From NCBI RefSeq assembly GCF_009363435.1, contig NZ_CP045354.1, positions 1,206,501 to 1,270,500 on the forward strand: DNA of 64,000 nt. The letters run 5' to 3'. The notes below the pieces were generated by a model, which saw only the letters and a program-made list of their open reading frames with translations, searched no databases and was not told the origin of the DNA. The stretch comes from Labrenzia sp. THAF82 (GTDB taxonomy: Bacteria > Pseudomonadota > Alphaproteobacteria > Rhizobiales > Stappiaceae). The translations under genes and the position numbers were made by a program. Numbering within the stretch: position 1 is the stretch's first letter; each line of letters opens with the position of its first letter. This document shows, piece by piece, positions 15,971-24,435 of this stretch.

Positions 15971-17797
15971 ATGCCTTTCCCGACACCCGTTTTTGCCTCT
16001 CAGTCTTCAGCAGCGGCTGACCTTGGCTCCCTTCCGGAGTGGAACCTGAGCGATCTTTATCAAGCGGTGGATGCACCTGAAGTCTCAGCGGATTTGAAAG
16101 AGAGCCTGGATCGCGCAAAAACCTTTGAGGCTTCCTATAAAGGCCGGCTCGCGGAAATGGCCAAGAACAATGTGCCTGCGCTGGTCACTGCCATCCGAGC
16201 TTATGAAGATCTTCAAGACTTGATGGGACGCCTGATCTCGTTCGCTGGCCTGGTTTATGCCGGTAACACCGTCGATCCCGTTTCACAGAAATTTTATGGT
16301 GATGTGCAGGAACAGATCACGACTGCCAGCTCGCATCTGCTGTTTTTCACGCTTGAATTGAATCAGGTTGAGGACGCTGTCGTCGAAACAGCTCTTCGGG
16401 ACCAACAGCTTGCGCATTACAGACCCTGGATTGAGGATCTGCGCAAAGACAAGCCGTATCAGCTGGAAGATCGCGTCGAGCAATTGTTTCACGAAAAATC
16501 TGTCACCGGGAGCAGTGCCTGGAACCGGTTGTTCGATGAGACCATGGCGTCTCTCACGTTCAAGGTCGACGATCAGGATCTCACCATCGAGCCGACACTC
16601 AATATGCTGGTGGACCCCTCTGCGGACACGCGTCGCAAAGCGTCTGAAGCGCTGACCGCCACTTTCAAGGCAAATCTTGGAACCTTCACCTTGATCACCA
16701 ACACCTTGGCCAAGGACAAGGAAATTTCAGATCGGTGGCGTAATTTTTCCGATATTGCCGACAGTCGGCACCTGGCCAACCGGGTGGAGCGAGATGTCGT
16801 CGAGGCGATGGTTGCTGCTGTTCGCGATGCCTATCCGCGCCTGTCGCATCGGTACTACAAGCTGAAGGCCAAATGGCTCGGCATGGATCAGTTGAACACC
16901 TGGGACCGCAACGCGCCGCTGCCTGACGCCGATACACGTGTGATTTCCTGGGACGAAGCCAAACAAACCGTGCTGTCTGCTTACAGCGCGTTCTCGCCTG
17001 ATATGGCAGACATTGCCGGTCGATTTTTCGACAAGAACTGGATTGATGCACCCGCGCGCTCCGGTAAAGCACCGGGAGCTTTCGCACACCCGACAGTGCC
17101 AAGCGCGCATCCTTATGTGCTGCTGAACTATCAGGGCAAGATCCGCGATGTCATGACACTTGCCCATGAACTCGGTCACGGGGTGCACCAGGTTCTGGCA
17201 GGGCCAAACGGTGCACTCATGGCGCCGACACCATTGACGCTTGCTGAAACCGCAAGTGTCTTTGGTGAAATGCTGACGTTCAAGTCCTTGCTTGCAAAGG
17301 CTTCCGATCCGCAGACGCGAAAAGTGATGCTGGCGTCCAAGGCGGAGGACATGATCAACACCGTGGTGCGGCAGATCGCGTTTTACACGTTCGAGCGCAA
17401 GGTGCACTCCGAACGGCGCAATGGCGAACTGACTTCAGACAAGATCGGCGAGTTGTGGCTTTCCGTGCAGGAGGAAAGCCTCGGTCCGGCAATCAAACTG
17501 AACGAGGGCTATGAAACCTACTGGACCTATATCCCTCATTTCATTCATTCGCCGTTCTATGTTTACGCCTATGCCTTTGGCGACTGCCTCGTGAACTCGC
17601 TCTATGCCGTTTATGAAGAAGCGGAAACGGGCTTCCAGGAAAAGTACTTTGATCTGTTGAAAGCTGGTGGCACCAAGCATCATTCCGAATTGTTGGAACC
17701 TTTCGGACTGAGCGCAGCTGATCCCGACTTCTGGAAGAAAGGCCTATCCGTCATAGAACGGATCATCGATGAACTGGAAGACCTCGATAGGGCCTGA
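15971..17797 (+). CDS. pepF: Oligoendopeptidase F (M3B metallopeptidase)
   Basis: A 608-residue cytoplasmic zinc peptidase that degrades oligopeptides. The HEXXH site is at residues 399-403 in LAHELGHGVHQ, with the third ligand Glu in PLTLAETASVFGE. An N-terminal helical M3_N domain (about residues 110-190) and the ending FDLLKAGGTKHHSELL fit the M3B clade. I use the ATG at 15971, preceded by GGAGA; an in-frame extension to 15893 adds a cysteine-containing stretch without a ribosome site. The DUF3445 gene follows after 11 bases, so the two are co-transcribed. Confidence 0.94.
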   Translation: MPFPTPVFASQSSAAADLGSLPEWNLSDLYQAVDAPEVSADLKESLDRAKTFEASYKGRLAEMAKNNVPALVTAIRAYEDLQDLMGRLISFAGLVYAGNTVDPVSQKFYGDVQEQITTASSHLLFFTLELNQVEDAVVETALRDQQLAHYRPWIEDLRKDKPYQLEDRVEQLFHEKSVTGSSAWNRLFDETMASLTFKVDDQDLTIEPTLNMLVDPSADTRRKASEALTATFKANLGTFTLITNTLAKDKEISDRWRNFSDIADSRHLANRVERDVVEAMVAAVRDAYPRLSHRYYKLKAKWLGMDQLNTWDRNAPLPDADTRVISWDEAKQTVLSAYSAFSPDMADIAGRFFDKNWIDAPARSGKAPGAFAHPTVPSAHPYVLLNYQGKIRDVMTLAHELGHGVHQVLAGPNGALMAPTPLTLAETASVFGEMLTFKSLLAKASDPQTRKVMLASKAEDMINTVVRQIAFYTFERKVHSERRNGELTSDKIGELWLSVQEESLGPAIKLNEGYETYWTYIPHFIHSPFYVYAYAFGDCLVNSLYAVYEEAETGFQEKYFDLLKAGGTKHHSELLEPFGLSAADPDFWKKGLSVIERIIDELEDLDRA

Positions 17798-17808
17798 GGC
17801 AAAGTGCA

Positions 17809-18726
17809 TTGACGGAAGAACGATCTGTCCACTTTCAGCACCGGCCTTATGACGGGACCAGTCAGCCATTTACGGTTGGATTGAAGCCCGTTTCAGAAAA
17901 GGATTGGCTCGAAACCGATCCGTTTCTGGCGTCGCACCTTGCCGAAAAGGACAGATTGTTCGCAGAAAGGCCCGATGATGTTTTTCGGGCTGAGCCCGAT
18001 ACGAAGGCTGCGCAGACCGAGGTGCTTGATCTCGTTCTTGACCATCTAAAGCGCTTTCACAGCGGCACACATGATGTTCATTCAAGCGGTGTGAGGATTC
18101 CTGCCGCCGGACGCCGGATAAACCACGCAGATCTTCCGGCATTGAAAACAGCATCCTTGATGGTTCAGGAGGATCTTGTCCTCATGCGCCCGGGAGAGAA
18201 CGGCTACCGCCTTGTTGCGGCATCATTGTGCTTCCCGTCTTCCTGGTCGCTGGGACAAAAGTTCGGACTGTCGATGGCTGATATCCACGAGACTGTGCCC
18301 GATTTCAACGGCGCGCGCATGGGCCAGATGGTGGCGCGCCTTTTTGACAACCTTAAGCCGGGACAACTTCTTTGCAGGTTCAACTGGTCAGTCTATCCGG
18401 ATGAGAAGCTCTATCATCCAGGTGCGCATCATATTGAGGTGGCAGATACCGCGCGGGTTCTGGCGTCGCTTTTCCTGCGAGTTGAAAGGCAGACCCTTCG
18501 GCGCTTGCCTGGATCGGGCGATATCCTCTTTACGATCAAGATCCATCATGACCCGATGGCTGCACTCCAAAGCCATGCTAACTGTTCAAACGTTGCCAGT
18601 GGGCTCTCAAGGCAGTTGCTGGCGTTGAGCAACGAACAATTGCGCTACAAAGGACTGCATACTTCGCGAGATGCACTTGTCGCTGCCTTGCGCAATGTCT
18701 CCGAACGTCTGCGGCATTCTGACTGA
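17809..18726 (+). CDS. DUF3445 protein, heme-dependent oxidative N-demethylase-like
   Basis: A 305-residue protein matching DUF3445, whose members include the heme-binding subunit of oxidative N-demethylases such as dimethylamine monooxygenase. Signature parts: QEDLVLMRPGENGYRLVAASLCFPSSWSL, GQKFGLSMADIHETVPDF, RFNWSVYPDEKLYHP, LFLRVERQTLRRLPGSGDILFTIKIH. The start is a TTG with GAGG 10 bases upstream; no ATG fits. No flavin or ferredoxin partner gene is beside it, so a stand-alone oxidative role or another partner locus must be assumed. Likely in one operon with pepF, and followed by the ABC1 kinase gene. Confidence 0.8.
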   Translation: MTEERSVHFQHRPYDGTSQPFTVGLKPVSEKDWLETDPFLASHLAEKDRLFAERPDDVFRAEPDTKAAQTEVLDLVLDHLKRFHSGTHDVHSSGVRIPAAGRRINHADLPALKTASLMVQEDLVLMRPGENGYRLVAASLCFPSSWSLGQKFGLSMADIHETVPDFNGARMGQMVARLFDNLKPGQLLCRFNWSVYPDEKLYHPGAHHIEVADTARVLASLFLRVERQTLRRLPGSGDILFTIKIHHDPMAALQSHANCSNVASGLSRQLLALSNEQLRYKGLHTSRDALVAALRNVSERLRHSD

Positions 18727-18807
18727 TCTTGCCGCTGGATATTGGCGGCGAGATACATATTTAGTCCGAATACACTTTGTTGAGCCAACCGGGGAGAGCC
18801 CTGCAAG

Positions 18808-20187
18808 ATGCCGCCGTCCAAAGACCGTGAAAGCAATCGCTTCAGTGCCAGAGTAGGGCGCTATGCCAAGGTTGGTACGAATATGGGCGGGATTGCAGCC
18901 AAAGTTGCGGGTGCCCGATTGTTCGGAATGGAGCTCGACAACGCCAAGAATGCGGCCGAGCTGGCTGAAGCGCTCGGTGGCCTCAAAGGGCCGTTGATGA
19001 AAGTGGCGCAGCTGTTGTCCACCATTCCCGACGCATTGCCGCCGGAATACACAACTGAACTTGCCAAACTCCAGGCAAGCGCGCCTCCGATGGGCTGGGC
19101 ATTCGTCAAACGGCGGATGCGGGCCGAGCTTGGCGCGGACTGGCAGAGCAGGTTTGCCGAATTCGGCCGTGAACCTGCCGCCGCGGCTTCGCTTGGGCAG
19201 GTTCATCGTGCTACCGCGCATGACGGCCGCGTACTTGCCTGCAAACTGCAGTATCCGGATATGGCCTCGGCAGTGGAAGCCGATCTCAAGCAACTTCAGA
19301 TGCTGTTTTCGTTGCATCGCCGCATGAGCCCGGCCATTGATACGCGGGAAATCGCCAAGGAAATCAGCGCGCGTGTTCGAGAAGAACTCGACTATGGCCG
19401 CGAGGCTGCTCATATCGCGATGTACCAGGACATTTTGTCAGAAAGCGAAGATATCAGGGTCCCGAAGGTCGTAGACGACCTGTCGACGGGTCGTCTGCTG
19501 ACGATGGGCTGGTTGACCGGCAAGCCGCTCCTTGAGTTCAAGGAACATAGTCTGGAAGACCGCAATCATCTGGCCAGGACAATGTTCCAGGCCTGGTGGC
19601 ATCCCTTCAGTCATTTTGGTGTCATTCACGGCGATCCGCATCTGGGTAACTACACGGTTTTTGAACAGGACAGCACACCTGCGGGCATCAACCTCCTGGA
19701 CTACGGTTGCATCCGTATCTTTCCGGAAGCCTTTGTCGAAGGGGTGGTCGAGCTCTACCGTGGGCTGCTTGAGGAAAACAATGACCGCGTGGTCGCTGCG
19801 TACGAGCGGTGGGGCTTCACAAATCTCAAGAAGGAGGTCATTGAAGTTCTGAACATTTGGGCTCGTTTCATCTACGGCCCGCTTTTGACGGATCGCGTGC
19901 GCTCGATTGCCGATGGTGTTTCTGCCGCAGAATACGGCCGCAAGGAAGCTTTCCGTGTCCATTCCGCACTCAAGGAACTTGGACCGGTCACCGTACCGCA
20001 GGAATTCGTCTTCATGGACCGTGCCGCAATCGGACTGGGTGGTGTGTTTCTGCATTTGCGAGCGGAACTGAATTTCTTTGAGTTGTTCAATGAGCAGATC
20101 GATGGTTTTGAGGCCGCAACCGTGCGTGCTCGACAGGACCGTGTGCTGGGTGCGGCAGGCCTTGCGAATGAAACGCATGCTGCCTGA
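18808..20187 (+). CDS. ABC1/AarF (UbiB-like) atypical kinase family protein
   Basis: A 459-residue member of the ABC1 family, which supports ubiquinone and lipid metabolism through an ATPase-like activity. The family KxGQ motif appears as KVAQLLST, the alanine-rich loop as REPAAAASLGQVHRA, the catalytic loop as HGDPHLGN and the metal motif as LLDYGC. The KxGQ glycine replaced by alanine is worth noting, as that motif is tied to inhibited kinase activity. No membrane helices are seen, unlike true UbiB, so this resembles the ADCK3/COQ8-like soluble branch. A ribosome site GGGGAG lies upstream of the ATG. Confidence 0.88.
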   Translation: MPPSKDRESNRFSARVGRYAKVGTNMGGIAAKVAGARLFGMELDNAKNAAELAEALGGLKGPLMKVAQLLSTIPDALPPEYTTELAKLQASAPPMGWAFVKRRMRAELGADWQSRFAEFGREPAAAASLGQVHRATAHDGRVLACKLQYPDMASAVEADLKQLQMLFSLHRRMSPAIDTREIAKEISARVREELDYGREAAHIAMYQDILSESEDIRVPKVVDDLSTGRLLTMGWLTGKPLLEFKEHSLEDRNHLARTMFQAWWHPFSHFGVIHGDPHLGNYTVFEQDSTPAGINLLDYGCIRIFPEAFVEGVVELYRGLLEENNDRVVAAYERWGFTNLKKEVIEVLNIWARFIYGPLLTDRVRSIADGVSAAEYGRKEAFRVHSALKELGPVTVPQEFVFMDRAAIGLGGVFLHLRAELNFFELFNEQIDGFEAATVRARQDRVLGAAGLANETHAA

Positions 20188-20336
20188 GCCGACGGTGTTC
20201 GCCTGGAAAGCTCCGGCAAGACCAACCGGTCAAAGAGTCGCGTCTGAGAGGCGAATAATGCAATTCAGATCATTGCCGAGTGCACAGGCTTTATTGTATG
20301 TAGACTGCCGACTAAAGATTTTTTCTGGGGAACTTC

Positions 20337-20618
20337 ATGTCTGACGAAAACGCACCTGCAATGGACTACGATGCTCACGAGCGGACGTACGAGGGGTTCA
20401 TCAACTTCTCGAAAGTCGGCACGATCGCATGTCTGAACGTCGTGTTGTTGCTGATCCTTTTCGGCTTTGGCGGCACGACTGCTGTTGTATTCGGCTGGTT
20501 GATGCTGATCGCGACAATCGTTTCTTCCGGAATTGGCCTGGCCCTGGGTGCTTCAGGTTGGATCCCACCAACCGTGGTTTTCGTCCTGACAGGTATCCTC
20601 GCGATTCTGACTGTCTGA
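20337..20618 (+). CDS. aa3-type cytochrome c oxidase subunit IV family protein
   Basis: A 93-residue inner membrane protein: MDYDAHERTYEGFINFSKVGTIA is the recognisable N-terminus of bacterial aa3-type oxidase subunit IV, followed by two or three membrane segments (about residues 33-51, 54-72 and 76-93). The usual subunit has a single helix and about 50-60 residues, so the extra helices are a variation seen in some Rhizobiales. It has no catalytic metal site and lies away from other cox genes. TGGGGAA lies just upstream of the ATG. A strong terminator follows. Confidence 0.78.
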   Translation: MSDENAPAMDYDAHERTYEGFINFSKVGTIACLNVVLLLILFGFGGTTAVVFGWLMLIATIVSSGIGLALGASGWIPPTVVFVLTGILAILTV

Positions 20619-20651
20619 CGGATCGTCGACCCAGACACTGTGTCGGTATTC

Positions 20652-20683
20652 AAGGCGCGGCCACAGCCGCGCCTTTTATTTTT
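20652..20683 (+). terminator. Rho-independent terminator after the oxidase subunit IV gene
   Basis: AAGGCGCGG-CCACAG-CCGCGCCTT followed by TTATTTTT. Confidence 0.88.
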
Positions 20684-20707
20684 GGTTGAGACCTGATTGC
20701 ACAGCTC

Positions 20708-21379
20708 ATGAATCTGCCTGTTCCGACAGCGTTTCACTATAAGCCTCCGATGAGCCCTTATCTTGAGGTGCTTCATGTCGATGCGGAGTTGCTTGTCGTG
20801 AACAAGCCGAGCGGTCTGCTCAGTGTTCCGGGAAAAGCGCCGGAGCACTCGGACTGCATCGAGAAGCGGGCGCGGGAGGCGCATGATCAGTCCCGTATCG
20901 TGCACAGGCTGGACATGGATACATCCGGCGTGATGGTTCTGGCCATGAATGGCAAGTCCCATCGGCATCTCGGCTTGCAGTTTGAGAGACGGAAAACCGA
21001 AAAGACCTATGTTGCGGTGGTGTGGGGCCATGTGCTTGAGGACACGGGAGAGGTTGATCTGCCGCTAATTTGCGACTGGCCCAACAGACCCAAACAGATG
21101 GTCAGTTTCGAACATGGAAAACCGGCGCAGACACGATGGCAGGTTCTTGAGCGCGACGCGCAGACAACGCGTCTGCGCCTCTTTCCCCTGACGGGGCGCT
21201 CACATCAGTTGCGGGTTCATATGCTCTCGCTCGGCCACCCGATCATCGGAGACAGGTTCTATGCATCGGATGAAGCCTTGAACGCCTCAGACCGTCTGGC
21301 GCTTCACGCTGAAAGCCTGACTTTGCATCACCCGGCGAATGGCGAGCGGGTCACGTTTCGTGCCGAATGCCCATTTTAG
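20708..21379 (+). CDS. rluA: Pseudouridine synthase, RluA type
   Basis: A 223-residue enzyme that isomerises uridine to pseudouridine in RNA; the short RluA branch modifies 23S rRNA U746 and tRNA position 32. The catalytic Asp lies in IVHRLDMDTSGVMVLA, followed by KTYVAVVWG and the RNA-binding RSHQLRVHMLSLGHPI. No S4 domain is present, which, with the length, favours RluA over RluC/D. The first ATG at 20708 lacks a clear ribosome site; the next in-frame ATG (MSPYLEV, 20750) is a possible true start. Confidence 0.88.
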   Translation: MNLPVPTAFHYKPPMSPYLEVLHVDAELLVVNKPSGLLSVPGKAPEHSDCIEKRAREAHDQSRIVHRLDMDTSGVMVLAMNGKSHRHLGLQFERRKTEKTYVAVVWGHVLEDTGEVDLPLICDWPNRPKQMVSFEHGKPAQTRWQVLERDAQTTRLRLFPLTGRSHQLRVHMLSLGHPIIGDRFYASDEALNASDRLALHAESLTLHHPANGERVTFRAECPF

Positions 21380-21395
21380 GAAAACGCTGCGACAA

Positions 21396-22217
21396 TCAGC
21401 TTCCGACGCGGCCCAGGCCTTCGCGGGCAACCTGGTTCGAATTGTCCAGTGTGATCGCGCGGGTATAGTTCCGCCGAGCTTCCTTTGGCTTGCCGAGCAT
21501 TTCCTGCGCAAGGCCGCGATTGGCCCAGGCAATTGAAGAATCCCGGTCAAGATTGACGGCCATGGAAAGGTCTGAAAACGCCGTGGTCGGGTCGTTTACG
21601 GCAATATAGGAAATGCCGCGCGCGGTATAAGGCGCACTTGCCTTCGGGTTCAGCCCGATTGCCGTTGCGAAGTCTTCGATGGCCTGAGGGTGCTGGTTCT
21701 GCGCCTGATAGATCAGACCTCTGTTATAAAACGCACGCGCATCGCTGCTGTCGCGGGTGATGACGGAGTTGAAATCTGACAGGGCAGCGGAAAAATTACC
21801 CTGCTGCCGATAGATGTTGCCGCGACCGACATAAGCGACATCGTAGTCCGGCTTGATATTGATGGCCCGCGTATAATCGGAAACAGCTTCCTGATTGCGG
21901 CCCATGCGACGATAGACAAGTGCCCGGTTCGCGTATGTCTGATAGGACTGCGGATTAAGCTGCAGGGCCCGGTTGAAGTCTTCGACAGCGTTGTCGAGCT
22001 TTCCGGCCTGGCCGTAGGCGATGCCGCGCGTGCTGTATGCGCTGGCGTCGGACGGATTGGCCTCGATCACCGCTGTCAGTGACGCGATGTTGGTTGCCGA
22101 TCCGGCTGACTTGTTCACGGGAACGTTGTTATAGACACTGGACGTGTTGCAGGCGGCCAGAAACGTAGCCAGGCTCAGAACAATGGCATGTGGCAGAAAG
22201 TTGCGCATGCGGCACAT
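21396..22217 (-). CDS. TPR-repeat lipoprotein
   Basis: About 273 residues. A lipoprotein signal peptide (RNFLPHAIVLSLATFLAAC, lipobox LAAC) is followed by about seven TPR units from residue 50 on (for example STRGIAYGQAGKLDNAVEDF, ANRALVYRRMGRNQEAVSDY, GRGNIYRQQGNFSAALSDF, ARGISYIAVNDPTTAFSDL). It is like NlpI-type outer membrane scaffolds that hold peptidoglycan enzymes or proteases, but a specific partner is not visible. The ATG at 22217 has AAGAGA close upstream; another ATG at 22208 gives only three residues fewer. It lies downstream of rpsU on the same strand, beyond a terminator. Confidence 0.85.
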   Translation of the reverse strand: MCRMRNFLPHAIVLSLATFLAACNTSSVYNNVPVNKSAGSATNIASLTAVIEANPSDASAYSTRGIAYGQAGKLDNAVEDFNRALQLNPQSYQTYANRALVYRRMGRNQEAVSDYTRAINIKPDYDVAYVGRGNIYRQQGNFSAALSDFNSVITRDSSDARAFYNRGLIYQAQNQHPQAIEDFATAIGLNPKASAPYTARGISYIAVNDPTTAFSDLSMAVNLDRDSSIAWANRGLAQEMLGKPKEARRNYTRAITLDNSNQVAREGLGRVGS

Positions 22218-22332
22218 ATGATCTCTTACAGTCAAGCGATAAACCATGCCGTTCTTCTGCCTCCAATTGGGCGGGAGTATGGCTAACGATCTCCGTGCGG
22301 CCGGTGTCCAGAGCAATCTCTCGATAAACGCC

Positions 22333-22356
22333 AAAAAGCCGACCGTGACATCGGCC
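22333..22356 (-). terminator. Terminator after rpsU
   Basis: Minus-strand stem GCCGA-8 bases-TCGGC followed by TTTTT. Confidence 0.6.
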
Positions 22357-22415
22357 GGCCTTACGGCAGTTTATTGAGATCGGCAGCGCCTGCTGCCAAA
22401 TATGCTCAAGCCGGT

Positions 22416-22643
22416 TTAGCGGCGAGCGGACTTGCCCGGAAGCAAGCCTTCACGCTGTGCCCGTTTACGAGCCAGCTTGCGAGCGCGGCGGATAGCTTCA
22501 GCTTTTTCGCGCGCTTTCTTTTCAGACGGTTTTTCAAAATGACCGCGAAGTTTCATTTCACGGAAGATGCCTTCGCGCTGCATCTTTTTCTTAAGCGCCT
22601 TCAGCGCTTGATCGACATTGTTGTCGCGAACCAGAACCTGCAC
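22416..22643 (-). CDS. rpsU: 30S ribosomal protein S21 (bS21)
   Basis: A 75-residue basic protein with the bS21 pattern: [37 protein letters not shown], and a long arginine/lysine-rich helix. It binds near the anti-Shine-Dalgarno end of 16S rRNA and aids initiation. The start codon is GTG, with GGGAAAAAA before it. A 3' tail of [19 protein letters not shown] makes it a little longer than the enterobacterial protein, as in other Rhizobiales. A terminator lies in the gap to the TPR lipoprotein gene. Confidence 0.95.
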   Translation of the reverse strand: MQVLVRDNNVDQALKALKKKMQREGIFREMKLRGHFEKPSEKKAREKAEAIRRARKLARKRAQREGLLPGKSARR

Positions 22644-23032
22644 GCGTTTTTTCCCGTTTTCGATGCGCCGCGGCCGTTCCGCAGCAAGAATGGACTATGA
22701 TTTAAGCAAGGTCTCGCCAACAAGATTTGCGTTCGGGCTGAACACACGCATGTAACGCTCATATACGCCCTGCAGGGCTAAGCATTCACAAGTGCAAAGA
22801 AGCCTGATCGCCGCTGACGCGTCGCTCACTTTGGTGCGCTTGATACCAGAGCCCGCTGCGCCTGTCCACAGTCATTCGAAAAGAAACAGGTTCCGTGGCG
22901 GACTTTTGCGCCTGTAGAGGCTGCGAAGAATTGTAGACAGTCTCTGATTTGAGGATTACTGCTGATTGGCTCTCATTTTCAAGATCTCTATTCCAGAAGA
23001 GCATCCATCCAGCCCTGTTTTTGGAGGAAACA
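22644..23032. other. Intergenic region between divergent rpsU and MATE genes
   Basis: No gene of good coding quality is seen. It should hold the rpsU promoter on the minus strand and the MATE promoter on the plus strand; I cannot assign boxes with confidence. In-frame upstream extension of the MATE ORF reaches 22949 but lacks a ribosome site. Confidence 0.4.
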
Positions 23033-24430
23033 ATGGCGCGGCCAGCGTCCGGGGTCCCCGATTCGGCAACAAATCAGTCTTTGTGGCGCAGCGATATTCT
23101 GCCAACGCTGGCGCTCGGCCTGCCATTGGCCGGAGCGCAGATTGCCCAGATGGCGATCAACACAACGGATGTGTTGATGATTGGCAGACTGGGCGCTCAA
23201 GAACTTGCCGCCTCAGTGCTTGCCTTCAATTTCTACATGTTGCTGTGGTTTTTCGGCATGGGTTTGCTGCAAGCGGTGATTCCACTGGCTGCACGCGCTC
23301 GCGGCCAGCGCAAATTGCGGGATCTGCGCCGGGCCGTGCGCATGGGCTTCTGGATTTCGGTGCTCTTTTGCATTCCGGTCTGGTGCATTCTGTTTTTCAC
23401 GGAATCGATCCTGCTGCTTCTGGGGCAGGATCCGGAACTGGCATACCTGGCCGGGCACTATATGCGCTATCTGCAATGGACGATGTTGCCTGCTTTGCTG
23501 ATCATGGCCGTGCGCGGGTTTTTAACCGTCATGGAGCGCACGCAGGTTGTGCTCTGGGCGACAATTGCCGGTGCCGTCGTCAATGCGATTGCCGATTACC
23601 TTCTGATTTTCGGTGAATTCGGTTTTCCTCGACTGGAGCTTGTTGGCGCCGGCATTGCCTCCGTCTTCAGTGCGACCACAACCTTCCTGTTCCTGCTGGC
23701 CTATGCCGTTTGGCATCCAAAATTGCGCCGCTACAACATCATGGGCCGTATCTGGCGCTCGGACTGGCCCGTCTTTTTCCAGATCGTTCGACTGGGTACA
23801 CCAATCGCGTTGACGATCATCGCTGAAGGGTCGCTGTTTACCGCATCGTCGATCATGATCGGATGGCTGGGTACACTTCCGCTGGCCGGACACGGTATTG
23901 CGCTGCAAATTGCCTCAATAACCTTCATGGTTCCTGTAGGTCTGTCGGTCGCAGCCATGACCCGCGTCAGCCTTGCGGCCGGTCGAGGCGATCACGCAGG
24001 TGTCGGCAGGGCCGGATGGACAGCGCTTTGTACGACAGTCGCCTTCATGGGCTGCTTCGCTGTCGCGTTCTGGACCATTCCCGAAATTCTGGTCGGGTTT
24101 TATCTGGATCTCAGCGACCCGGAAGCCAACGAGGTCCTTCGCTACGGTGTTTCGTTCCTGCTGGTGGCGGCGCTGTTTCAGTTGGCCGATGGTGGACAGA
24201 TTATCGGCGTCAACAATTTGCGCGGACTGGGCGATACTACAATCCCGCTGTTTTTTGCACTCTTCGGCTATTGGGTCGTTGGTATCAGCCTGTCCCTTGG
24301 CCTTGGTTTTGTCGCCGGTTGGGGTGGTGTTGGCGTCTGGTGTGGGTTGGCGGGCGGACTGGCCTCAGTCGCGATTCTCGCAAATCTGCGCTTTGCAAAG
24401 CGGGAACGGCTCGGCCTGGTGACTTTTTGA
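23033..24430 (+). CDS. MATE-family multidrug efflux transporter
   Basis: A 465-residue inner membrane protein with about twelve membrane helices in two similar halves. It fits the NorM branch, which exports cationic drugs and dyes in exchange for sodium or protons. The GAQIAQMAINTTDVLMIGRLG start of helix 1, the GHGIALQIASITFMVPVG segment in the second half and LRGLGDTTIPLFFALFGYW are family features. The ATG at 23033 has a strong GGAGGAAACA before it. It converges on purK with a gap of only 5 bases. Confidence 0.92.
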   Translation: MARPASGVPDSATNQSLWRSDILPTLALGLPLAGAQIAQMAINTTDVLMIGRLGAQELAASVLAFNFYMLLWFFGMGLLQAVIPLAARARGQRKLRDLRRAVRMGFWISVLFCIPVWCILFFTESILLLLGQDPELAYLAGHYMRYLQWTMLPALLIMAVRGFLTVMERTQVVLWATIAGAVVNAIADYLLIFGEFGFPRLELVGAGIASVFSATTTFLFLLAYAVWHPKLRRYNIMGRIWRSDWPVFFQIVRLGTPIALTIIAEGSLFTASSIMIGWLGTLPLAGHGIALQIASITFMVPVGLSVAAMTRVSLAAGRGDHAGVGRAGWTALCTTVAFMGCFAVAFWTIPEILVGFYLDLSDPEANEVLRYGVSFLLVAALFQLADGGQIIGVNNLRGLGDTTIPLFFALFGYWVVGISLSLGLGFVAGWGGVGVWCGLAGGLASVAILANLRFAKRERLGLVTF

Positions 24431-24435
24431 CCCCG

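Noticed and set aside
16727-17407. 226-residue minus-strand ORF opposite pepF.
   Set aside because: Shadow frame of a zinc peptidase gene; rich in Arg, His and Cys with no domain pattern.
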